A DNA stretch of 64,000 nt from Sceloporus undulatus (Eukaryota > Chordata > Lepidosauria > Squamata > Phrynosomatidae). The notes below the pieces were generated by a model, which worked only from the letters and a program-made list of their open reading frames with translations, was not told the origin of the DNA and did not search any database. This document shows positions 8,678 to 19,800 of the stretch, piece by piece (positions within the stretch are counted from its first letter, which is position 1; the number at the start of each line of letters is the position of its first letter). A program made the translations under genes and the position numbers. The stretch is taken from the NCBI RefSeq assembly GCF_019175285.1, contig NC_056525.1:130773910-130837909 (forward strand). Direction: 5' to 3'.

Positions 8678-11600
8678 TTCACTTACGAGCTTTTCATATT
8701 CATGGCATTCACAAATGTTTTTGTGGCAGACAGCATTAATTAATTACCTCAACTCTTCCTGCTCTTTTACTATCCCCTGGCCTATCTAGTAAGAAAATCA
8801 TGGCTTTGGAGATGGTGAGTAAGACAATTGTGAAGGCTTTCATGGCCAAGCATCCACACCATATAGTTTTTGTGGGGTTTTTTTTTGGGGTTTTTTTTCC
8901 TTTTTAGGGCCTATGTTGTTAGCTATGTTCTAGGAGGGGGTGGTGGGGTGTAAACAGAGTTTTCTTCCTGAACATTTCAAACAGGTATATGGGGCTGGCA
9001 TTCTTCAGATAATGCGTTGCCTGGAAAGGACTTGGGTTATATATAATGTGTGGGACATGGAAAGGCCCGGGATGAGTGATGAGAGAGAGTGTGATTTGCA
9101 TGTATATTGTTTTTGGGTTTTGGCTAATGGAGGGCCTTCAGAGGTTTGGGAGGGGAGATGGTCTGCAAAAAATAGGATTACTGTTCTGCTGATAGTGCTA
9201 CATTGTCTGCTGGTTTTCCCAAACAGAGGCAGAGGACGTGAAACATTTTACATTTAACTCCAAACCAACTGGACTTCTAATATTTAAAGTTCTTTCGAGT
9301 AACAACAGGCGAGTTTACAGAATTGCTATACGTGGCGTTGTTAGGTTCCTGACGCCCCTAAACCCTCGTATGGACTGAAGCCATACAAAATGGGTTGGCG
9401 GCTTCTATGCACCACGGGGCGCCGGCCATGGGATGTCCCCACTGCACCGCCACAAACGGTTTCTCGGCAGGCACGGGGAAGTGGACACCTTGCAATGGAG
9501 TGGAGGGCGCCTGGGGCCTTCTTTCAGACGCGCGTCCCCCAGAAGGAGCCTCCATTTCTGAGCTGGCTTTCCCACCCAAATTTGCGTGGTTGCTGGCGCA
9601 GCCTTCTACACGGGCTGCCCCGAGCGACGCAACATACAATGAGAAAAGGGGGGCCAAGTGGCCCCCTTTCTCGGCGGTCCCCAAACCGCCGTTGGGTGTA
9701 CTTTGGGGCCATGAAAGCCACCAAAGAAACTCCCCCTTTCCAGGCCGAGGGTGAAAGCGGGCCTTGGGCCGCAAAAGCGGCGGCGGCGGATCGGGGCCTC
9801 CAGAGGGTGCCACTTGTGGCAGTGAGGGCCCCGATCGGCAGGGGAAAGGAGAAAGACCCCCAAACGGTGCGTGGGGTCCTTTAATGTAACACACCCACCG
9901 TTTTTACTCTTTTGCACGGTTAAACATTTATGCATGGCCTAAATTCAGAACCCTACACAATCAATTTTCAGTAGGATTTGGCTCTCTGGGAAATCTGTGG
10001 ACTACATGTACTAAACGTTCCATCCTGCAAATCATTTGAGGCTTTTCTAGCATCCAACACTGAATGCTAATAAAACATGGGCTGGAGGCAGTAAAGTCTG
10101 GAGGAGGAAAAAAAGTGACTTTCATCCAACTGACGGTCCTTACAAACTGGAAAAGGGAGTTTGGCTGGGAATTCAAGCCATGTTAACCCTTTGCAGAGTG
10201 CAGTCCTCTCTTATCTAACCCCAAACCCCTGCACGGGATCCAAGCAGAAACCTCCCAGGGGGGATGCACGACCAAAACCTGGCTAAGTGGTTTTGAGCTT
10301 TGGAGTGTTGGAACTAACAATCTGGAGGAAGGGCGTGTTCGAATTTCCTTGGCGCTTGGCCCACCATTTGCAAAAACCTACTGGGTGAAACTTGGGAAAA
10401 AAGTCGCACTCTCTCCGTCCTCAGCGGGAAAGCACAGGGTAAAAGCCACTCTGACCCAACCTTGCCCAAGAACACCAGATGGACAGGGGCCACCCGATGG
10501 TTGCCCTAAAGTGGGGAAAGATTTGGACGGGGCCACTTGGAAGGATTCATTTTTTGTGCTAAGGAGGGAGGAGGAGGAGCAGCCCTCCAAGCTCACCACT
10601 GGAGTGGTTCGTTTTAAGGTTCTGTACCCCACCATGTTGGTTTGAAGGGCCCATTCATTCTTACAGCCGGTAATGGGAAAAGCTCAATTGTAAACTCCAG
10701 GACATTGAAAAAGTTGATTTAACAAAAACCTTTCCCAGTGGCTACATTTCTCAGAGGACACCCGAACACATCCCCCCACCCTCAAAAGTTAATATTCATT
10801 GTGAAATTGGGACGGGCTTTTTTTTTTTGCCAAAATATCGTGAAAAAACTATGGCGCGTTACAGACCCACCGTTTTGGGGCGGCCTGTAAAACCGCCCTT
10901 TCACCACGGGGGATTCGTGGGCACTCAGCTGCCAAAAAAACTGGCAGCGGGGGGGTGGCCTCCGAGGCGGCCCGATACCTTCCACCGCTTTCCCTGGCCG
11001 CGGGGAAGCTGGCCAAACGCCCGCTTTTTCCCTGCGTGGCCTGGAAAGGGGGTGGTTCCTTGGCGGCTTCAAAGCCCAAGGACACCCCTTTGGGTGGGCG
11101 TGGCGGGGGGCGGGGCGGAGGGAAGGGAAAGGGGGCCGCTTGGGCTCCTTCTCCTGCTGCCGTCGCTGGTGCAGCAGTTAAAAGTTGGGGGGATAGGAGC
11201 TTCCACAACAGCGTTTTCCTTTCTGGTCCGCAGGGAAAGAAAAAAAGGGCATCCTAGGCGCCCTTGCGCGTCAAGGCCCCACTTACATAAAACCGCAACG
11301 CCAGTTTTTTAAAGGCCCCCCAGTCCGCGGGGTTTTGTGACATAGTCTCATGGCGGTTTTGGCCCGTGTCTCATTAGGGCACCGCATTTGTACCGGACCG
11401 GTCAATACTAGGGGTTAGGGGGCGTCCAAAGATAAGGAACCTTAAATTGACTAAAGTGGACCGCCCCTTTCCTAACCCTCGTATGGAACCCAGTCCGTAA
11501 CTTTTATGGCCCATTTGTAACGGTGCCAATGCTAAGATCTATGGACTCACCGGCCAGGGTTGGATTTCTCCAGGTCGGGGCCTATTTGGAAAAACCCCAC

Positions 11601-12115
11601 TTGGAAACCCATGGCCCAAGTCACACTCTCTCATCTTGAGAGAAACGATTCAAAAAAGTCTTAACCCGAAGGAAGAAAAAAGAAGAACAGAAACCCCCAC
11701 CCCGTGAGGCGGCCAACGGGGGCAGTCCCCCAACCAAAATACTGACCAAGCCGGATTACTTAATTGTCGAGGAAGGAAAAGGAAAAGGACCTTAGCTTTT
11801 CCCCCACACAAATCTTGCCCAGAAAGAAAAGGGGAGACCAACCCCATGATAATTTTGCCTTAGGGCCGCCTTAAGTCACAAATGACCTTGGGGACAAGGC
11901 ACCCTCATAAGGATAAAAAGGGTTCCTTATTGCTAAAACACTGGGGATCCCTGGATTCTCGCTACAAATAGACATCATAAGTTGGGAACGGGAGGACCGT
12001 AAGGGGGCCACTCCAGCCAACACCACCCGGCCATGCAGGAAAATCTCAATCAAAAGCCATCCTGACAGATGGACCATCAGCATCGCTCAAAACGACCTCT
12101 AAGGAAGGGAAGGAG
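8678..12115 (+). other. Noisy duplicate of 5828-8652, probable gap-fill artefact
   Basis: The order of landmarks is identical to 5828-8652: the retroelement tail, GC-rich MITE copy 1 (here about 9312-9900), SINE (about 10280-10600), GC-rich MITE copy 2 (about 10853-11527), degraded SINE and CR1 end. The right copy is about one fifth longer because of scattered one- to several-base insertions, many in homopolymers. Such a pattern fits an uncorrected long read used to close a gap. Nothing in it should be counted as an independent element. Confidence 0.85.
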
Positions 12116-12610
12116 GACCTCCCCGCACCGCACTCTCCAAGGGGAGTTCGTTCCACTGTGAACAGGGCCCTTACTGTCAGGGAAGTCCTCCTAATGTTGA
12201 GCTGGAAGTCTTCTTTCCTGTAGCTTGCGGATCCAATGTTCAGGGCCTAGTCTCTGGAGCAGCAGAAAGAAACACAAAGGAGCTTGCTACCCTCCCTCAC
12301 ATATGGGACATCCCTTCAACATCTTACACAGGGGCTGTCATCATATCGCCTCTTAAACTTTCTCTTACTCCAGGCTACCCAACCATCCCCCAAACACCCC
12401 CGCTCCCTGAGTAGTCATTCCTCATAGGGAACATGGTTCCCCCAAGAACCCATCTCACACATTTTAAGTCGTCCTCCTTTGGACACCGGGCTCCCGGTTC
12501 TCAACATACTTTTTCAAATGGTGGGCCCTGAACTGGACACAATATATGCAACGTCAACACTCTCATCAGGGCCTTAGTGGAAGACAAAATGGCGGAAACC
12601 CCTTCTGAAC
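11960..12610 (-). mobile_element. CR1 3' region (error-rich sequence)
   Basis: This antisense CR1 end continues past the point where the left copy is cut by the gap. Words such as CTTACTGTCAGG and TCCTAATGTTGAG are visible, but scattered indels continue. It is probably the same CR1 copy that begins at 8523. Confidence 0.7.
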
Positions 12611-12639
12611 AGAGCATCTTGGGAGCAAACCCTTTGTGG

Positions 12640-13200
12640 ACTCAACTGACAAAGACAAATTGGGCAGCAGAGGCTTTCCATATACTTCAGTCTACTTCCT
12701 CAGATGCATTTGGGCCGAAGAAGCAGTACTGAAGTCTACGAAAGCTCATGCTGCCAACGTTCTTTCTTTTGAGTCTACTTAAAGGTGCAGCAAGAGCTCT
12801 CTACAGACTAACAGGCTCTATCCTTTAATAAATAATAATAATAATATGTATCTGCAGGAAGGTAGACTTTGGTGCCTGAACAGACAGGCCAAAGTAAAAA
12901 GCTGCTACTGGTACTTTGGGATGTATGCTATTCAATGACAAACATGCGTCTAAAGGCAGAAAGCTGCACCAATGCAGCACTCCTGACCTTAGGACTGGAC
13001 AGCATGGTTCTTGCCTTAGGAACACACGCATAGTTTTAAAACGTATACCTCCAAAGTGACTGGAAGGCAGCTTATTTGACCTGTCATGTTTGGGCCCTTA
13101 GTAGAAAAATCTCAGCTGCCCAACTTCTTTCTTCAGTGAGTCTCAAAGGGTGCGAGAAGATCTCTTGGCACTGATTACACAGACTAAAAGGGCTTATTTT
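12640..13200. repeat. Fragments of a dispersed repeat (GAAGTCTACGAAAGCTCATG type)
   Basis: Near 12690-12800 and again near 13085-13200 there are words of the type CTACAAAAGCTCATGCTACA and TCTCAAAGGGTGC that also occur in the foldback element at 23230-23746. There is an ATA microsatellite at about 12828-12847. No gene is seen in this stretch. Confidence 0.45.
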
Positions 13201-13380
13201 TATTCACCCTTCTGAAAGAGATCTTGCCACTGATAGGTTTGCGCTCAGGGTTGGGCATCAAACCTAAAGTCTGGAAACGGGACTTGGAGGCCCCACAAGA
13301 AACAAGAAACGAAAAGGAAAAAAATACCAATCTTTTTCTCTGTGATGATGCGTCCACCACTGGAGAAACAGAAAACATTA

Positions 13381-13560
13381 AACCCCGGGTTTCGGGCCAC
13401 CGCTTTAACTTTGGCTCAAGGCTATGGAATTCTGGGAGTTGTAGTTTGTTGTGGGGCCTTCCTTCCTTAAGCTCCGCTCTGGGCCCACAACAAACTCCAA
13501 CTCCCAGAATGCCATAGCCTTGAGCCAGACAACAAGTTAAAGCGGTGCCAAACCGGGTTA
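13381..13560. mobile_element. Palindromic (foldback) MITE just upstream of TEDC1
   Basis: The left arm (CACCGCTTTAACTTTGGCTC, GGCTATGGAATTCTGGGAGT) is mirrored by the right arm (CTCCCAGAATGCCATAGCC, then AAGTTAAAGCGGTG) around about 13473. The arms are roughly 78 bases with a loop of about 20. It ends about 157 bases before the TEDC1 ATG. A half-copy of the same family lies near 53525-53640. Confidence 0.7.
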
Positions 13561-13599
13561 TTTTTCCAGTGTGGGTGCAGCCTGAACTTCCTTTGAGGC

Positions 13600-13860
13600 T
13601 TTTTCTGTCTCTTGTTGGGGCCAGGAAGGGAGGGGAAGCCTCTGCTCCGCCTCCTCCTTCCCTGCGCAGAGTGGGCCGCGCCTCCCTTGGACAGAAGGGC
13701 GCCAATGCTCTCGTCCATGGCGGCCTCCTCCTCCTCCCCGCGGCTCCCTGCCGCCATCGGGGCTCTGAGCCGGAGCCTCTCCGCCGGCGGCCTCTCTCCG
13801 GAGCTCTTCCGCCTGGCCAAGTTCGACCGGCCCGAAGCGGTGGGTGGATGCCAAGGCTTG
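13600..13860 (+). promoter_or_regulatory. CpG-rich first-exon region of TEDC1
   Basis: The sequence is very GC-rich with many CpG around the TEDC1 start, and unlike the GC-rich MITEs it is not part of an inverted-repeat element. It is probably the promoter CpG island. No TATA box stands out. Confidence 0.6.
13717..13839 (+). CDS. TEDC1: TEDC1 coding exon 1
   Basis: It encodes 41 residues ending LAKFDRPEA. The donor is GTGGGT, in phase 0. The conserved ALSRSL and FDRPEA blocks identify the gene. Confidence 0.9.
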
Positions 13861-16800
13861 CCCTCCTCTCTAAGGCCCTACTGGGCCTGGAGGCAGCGGG
13901 AAGCGCTTCAGCCCAAGGCCTTTCGAGAGACAGGTGGAGGATGTGGCCGAAGGAAAAGCTAAAGGCCCTCCTAAACCCATGCTGCTTAGCCCTGCTCAAA
14001 ATGGAGGGCTTGTTGAAAGCCCTCCTGGACGTGTCCTGGGAAAGAAAGGGCGCCTGTTCCCCTGCCTCAGGCCTGCCAAGGGAAAGGCCCCTCCAGCCCA
14101 GTCAATTGTGGCCCAGAGTTTTGTTTTTTTTTGGGGGGGGGGGTTAATAGATTATCGCACTACACTCATCATAAAGCCTTGCTATTCCACTTTTAACCGC
14201 TCTATCTGCCTCCTGTTGCATTCTGGGGCTTGTAGTTCAGTGAGGTCTAAGAGCTCTGGCTGAGGATTCTAAATGCTCCCTCCTTAAACTGCGAATCCCA
14301 GAATGCAACAGGAGGCAGCCAGAGTAGTAAAAGTGGAATAGCAAGGTTTCAAGAGTCTTGGCCCTGGCAGGGCTCTTCCTCCCTTATTCCCTCTGCATCT
14401 GAGTGGGGCTTCCTTGGCTGCCCTGGCAGGGCCTTAGCTTTAGTGCCACTCTATTCTGCCTTGGTCAGGCCTCATCTAGAATACTGTGTCTATTTCTGGG
14501 CAACACAATTTAAAAAAGGATGTTGAGAAACTGGAGCCATGTGTCCAGAGGAGGGCGACTAAAATGGTGAAGGGTCTGGAAACCATGCCCTATGAGGAAT
14601 GACTCTAGGAGCTGGGGATGTTTAGCCTGGAGAAGAGAAGGTTAAGAGGTGATATGATAGCCCTCTTTAAATATTTGAAGGGATGTCATATTGAAGAGGG
14701 AGCAAGCTTGTTTTCTGCTGCTCCAGAGACAGGGACCCGGAGCAATGGATGCAAGCTGCAGGAAAAGAGATTCCACCTCAACATTAGGAGGAATTTCTTG
14801 ACAGTAAGGTCTGTTCGACAGTGGAACAAACTCCCTTGGAGTGTAGTGGAGTCTCCTTCCTTGGAGGTCTTCAAGCAGAGGCTGGATGGCCATCTGTCAG
14901 TGGGGATGCTTTGATTGGGAGTTCCTGCATGGCAGAATGGGGTTGGACTGGGTGGCTCTTGTGGTCTCTTCCAACTCTAGGATTCTCCTTCTTCCTCTGC
15001 TGCCCTGAAGCCAGGCTGGGGCCAGGAGAGAAGAAGGAGGCCTGAGGGAAGAGGCAGCATCTCATACATAAAGGCCAAGGCATATCATGTGGCCCAGAGG
15101 GCAAAAACGGCTGCAAACTGAGCTAAAATGTTAACTCAGAAGAGAGGCATTCAGGTATTCTTGCCCTTCCCAGTAGGCTGGGGCAAAAGCAAACTGCTGC
15201 AGCTTCTCTTAGTTTAGCAGTTCTTCCTTAAAAAGGCAGCATCAGCAGCTTGCTTTCCCCAATGCCTTCCCCCCTACCTTCTGAGTTATTTCTTATTTCA
15301 CTGTTTATGCTTTGCTTTGAATGTCTTGTTTCAGGAGATTACCACACTACACTCTTACAAAACTGCTATTCTACTCTAACTGCTCTGGTTGCCTCCTGTT
15401 GCATCCTGGGATTTGCAGTTTAAGGAGGAGCATTTGGAATTCTCAGCCAGAGAGGCTTCACTGAACTACAGTGCCCAGAATGCAACAGGAGGCATCCAGA
15501 ACAGTAAAAGTGGAATAGCAGCAGTATAAGAGGGTAGTTTGTGGTAATGTGGTTAGAGGCAGGTTTCCAATATCATATCTAGGCATATGACTCTTAGATA
15601 TTGCAGACCTTTGACTCAATTGATGCTACTCTGTGGAAGTCTGTGTTTTCTGTGGATGACCACTTGCCTCTTAAACTGAACAAGGATCAAACGGAGATCC
15701 TGCTGTTTTAGCCTGACCACCCAGTAGCCCCACTTCCATGCCTGTCACTGTGTTTTCAGGCTACACACTGGCCCCTGGCTTGGATGCAATGAGCCTTGGA
15801 GTCCTGCTGGATGATTTTTGTCCCTGTGTCCCTTTTTTCAGGGCAACTGATAAGGCATGCAATTTCCATCATTTAAACATCCATAGGATCTATGGGTTTT
15901 TGAGTGTTAAGACTGCCCATTTGCTTGTCCAGGCCTTGATTATTTCACACCTGGACTAGCCACCCTCAAGTCGATCTCAACTCATGGCAACCCTGTAGAT
16001 GAGACATCTTCAAAAAACCCTGTCCGCCACTACTTTCCTTAGTTCTTGGAGATTCCTACTCATGACCTCCTTAATGGAGCCCATCTATCTAGCATGTATG
16101 TGATCATCCTCTTTTTCTCTTTCTTCCCACCTTTCCTACTATTATAGTCTTTTCTGGTGAGTCATGTCTTCTCACGATGTGGCCAAAGTATGACAGTTCT
16201 TACTCCTCTGGTTGTGTTAAGTCTCTCCAAATATTTGCATGTCCCCTCCACTGGCTGCACTCTAGGGATTGTAGGGTCTTTTTCGCTATGTTTTTAAGCT
16301 CAGGAGAAGTATTTTTTCAAAAGAGGAAGCGAAAGAAGTCACTTCAAATTTACTTGCAGCTTTAAAATGCACCTTTTCTGGGCTTAAAATGGCTGAGTCG
16401 GGGCAGAAGGTGATTAAAATTTCCCAACACTCCCTAGAGGGGATTTTGGAGCAATAAATAAATAAGGGGGGGGGGGGGCTAGGCAAGCTTGGGAGCCACA
16501 AAACAGTTCTTGGAAGCCACATGCGGCCTATGAGTCACATTTTACCCACCCCTGCTCTGGCGCCATCAAAGATGTGGGTAGCTTTCTATAAGATACAGTT
16601 CTAAGTACCTCCAAGAAGTAAGCCCCACTGAACTCAATAGAACTTTTTTCTGAAGAAATACAGTGAAGCTGAAACTCCACAATTCCCAAAGTCATTCCTA
16701 TTCATCATGGGCAAATATTACAACCACACTACTTGAAGAAAGTTCCTAACTTTCTAAACAAGAGTTGCTGAATCTCCATCCTATTATCTGTGTTCTATGC

Positions 16801-19800
16801 CATGTAGTTAGTTTTAAGAGTCTGAGGGAAGTCAGACTCTGCATCCTGATTTTTAATAAGGTGTTGCATTTTGAAAGTATTCTTTCTTACTTCTGCAGAG
16901 TTGCTAAAAAGGGAACTGAACTAACCACTGTATAGCACTTAACAGGGTTTTTTTTGGGGGGGGGGGTGAGGTACATATCAAAGTTATAATTTAACATATT
17001 CTGAGTGTTGTCATTTTTCTAAACAGAGTGTCACTTTTTGGAAACTACTGTACACTTTGCTGAAGCAGATCCAAGGTGGAGGACGGATGGAGCCTTCTGA
17101 CATAGGTTGCATATTGCTACTAATCTTAGAGCATACATAATTTGTGGAGCAATATTATTTGTTGTTGTTGTGAATAGTATTAAGTCACTACTTCTTGTCA
17201 AATGCAAAGTGACAGGTGACCCCACCCCTTTGGGGGGAGTATATACTTTTAGTCCACTTCCCTGATTTTGGAGTTCCCTTTGAGGGAATTTTTGGGAACC
17301 TGGTCTCCCCTAGATTCTGAGGATTCTAGGGGTTCCCTGAAAACTTCCCACAAGTCTGTAGAACCCCATCCTGAACCCCAAATCTCCCCAAGAGGGTGGC
17401 CATCTTTTGCACATATTTTGAAGGAGTCTCTTTTGGAGGTCCCACTCCTGGTCTCCCCTAGATTCTGAGGATACTGGGGGTTACCTAGGAATCTCCCACA
17501 AATCTGTTGGGCCCATTCCTGAACTCCTTATCCCCCAAGAAGGCAGCCATTTTTGTTGTGCAAAATCTGGCTTTTGGGCATGGGATATTATACCTCTCTG
17601 ACCTGGTCTAAGCACCCCCAAGAGAGAAAAGGAAAGGTATCGTATCCATGCTGGCAGAACTCAGCAGAGGGAGCAGATCTTTCACTCTTTAGCAGAATGC
17701 TTGAATCTGAGCTTCACAACTCTGAAGTGTGGGAAGGATAATAAGAGGCAGGATAATTTTTCTCCTCCCCTACGAGTGTGTTTTCCAGAGCAGAGCTAGT
17801 ATTGAACAACACTGATTGGCCTAACCTCCTCCACCCCAATGAATGAAAGAATGAATGTGTGAGTTAGGAGCATGTTCCTCTGCAGTGTTAGGTGTATGAG
17901 CCGGCCTAGGGCCTTTGCTCTCACCCATATGTTGCATTTTCCCTAGGCTCTTTAGGGCCCTCTCTTCTCTCCCTCCCCATAGAGTGGCCATTTGGAAATG
18001 AGGAAACACAGACAATCTATGGTATTCAAAACTGCACCATTCTGCCCCATCCCTGGGAAGAGGGAGTGGAATGCCTTATTATTTTGTCTTCAGAGCTGTG
18101 AGATACATATAAAATTTTATTACTCTAAAAATACGTGCAAAAAATGGCGGAGGGGCTGGGATTCAGGAAGGGGTTTAACAGACTTGTGGGAGGTTCCCAG
18201 GGTAAACACAGAAACCTCAGAACCTAGGGGAGAGCAGGAGTGGAACCCCAAAAGTCCTTCAGAGGGAACCCCAAAACCAAGGAGGTGGGACTTAAAGTGT
18301 ACCCCCCAAAAAAGTGACAGGGCTACCTGCCACTTTTAGTTTGATGAGAAGTAGGTACTTAATACTACTTCGTGTCCCTTCTAGCCTTTTCTGACTTATG
18401 GTAACCCTAAGGCAATCCTGAGACAGGGTTTTCTTGGCAAGATTCAAAGGAGATTTGCCATTGCCTTCCTCTGAGGCTGAAAGAATGTGACTTGCCCAAA
18501 TTCACCTTGTGGGTTTCCATAGCCAAGTGAGGATTTGAACCGTGATCTCCAGAACCACAGTTCAGTGTTCAAACCACTATACCACAGTGGTTTATTGATA
18601 GACACACACACAAATACTGTTACAGTATTTTTATTTGCTTATTTCATATTTCTGAGGCAGTTCATGTGAGAAAGGAAATAAAACAATAAAACCATGTTAA
18701 TCCACAATAAAAATTACAGTTAATCAAATGGCAGCATTTTCTCTCATTATAAAATACACTGTCTCCTTGGATGTCAGTTGGGACATTCTAGCTTGTCATC
18801 AAATGGGCTTTAACACAGGAGAAATGCAGACAGTGACAGACTGATATGACCCTAGCTCTAGCTCTTTTTTAGGTGCCCAGGACCTAAACTGTATACAGTA
18901 TACAGTATATGGGGCCCCCATATACACATAACATAAACAAGTTTATTTAATAGCCCGAGGGCCGTTTCAAAATACTCAAAACATAGTAATACAATATACA
19001 CAAATTCCAACTACAAATTTATGATCCTGTGTTATTAAATGGTGACATGAATGAAGACGTGCTGGTGTGTCTGTGTTCACGGTGCTGCCATTTAATAATG
19101 TGGGACTTAAACACAACATATTTTTTCATATTCACATGGGGTCCTGGACACAGATATGCCAGGCCCACTGTACAAGGGTGAGAAGCCATGGGGTGGATAT
19201 TCTGCCAAAGGACATGTCTCCATCTAGACATCATATGTGAGTTGCTCCTCATTGCTCAAGTAGGCAGGGAGTAGACTTTGAGAGCTTCTGCAGGGGAAGC
19301 AACCCCCAAAGGTCTCCAGACTAGTTCCTGCCTCTGCTCCAAGTAGGCTCAGATCGAGCTCTAGTTTTCACTCTCTTTTCTTCTAGACTCTTTTTTCAAC
19401 CTTTGTACCTTTTAAAGGAAATCTTTTGTTCTTATTCTTTCCTTTTCCTGTATCTTCAGGAGGAACTACTCTAGTGTTTGATTGGAATGGCAGAACATCT
19501 TTGACAGAAAGCCCGGGGCTGTTAGGGGAATCATGCTCACCTATGTCCTCCTCTGGGCTTGGGGTTACCGAGTCCCTTGTGGCTGTTTTTTAAAATCTAA
19601 GAAAAATGTGAAGTGGCTGGAGGAGGGAGACCCCTCTAACCAAGACCATGCAAGGCAGCACCAGAAGTTCCAGAACCAGGAAAGGTCCAGTGATATAGCA
19701 AGGGATCAGGACTGGCAGGAGGTGAGTAGACAAATCAATCCGCCTCCCATCTCGGCTGGTCAACAATTATTTATTTATTTATTTATTTTTATATCCTGCT

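Noticed and set aside
13184-14147. Several long overlapping frames near 13.2-14.1 kb on both strands
   Set aside because: They are products of the CpG-rich first-exon region and palindromic MITEs; only the 13717-13839 frame has a conserved protein match and a donor site.
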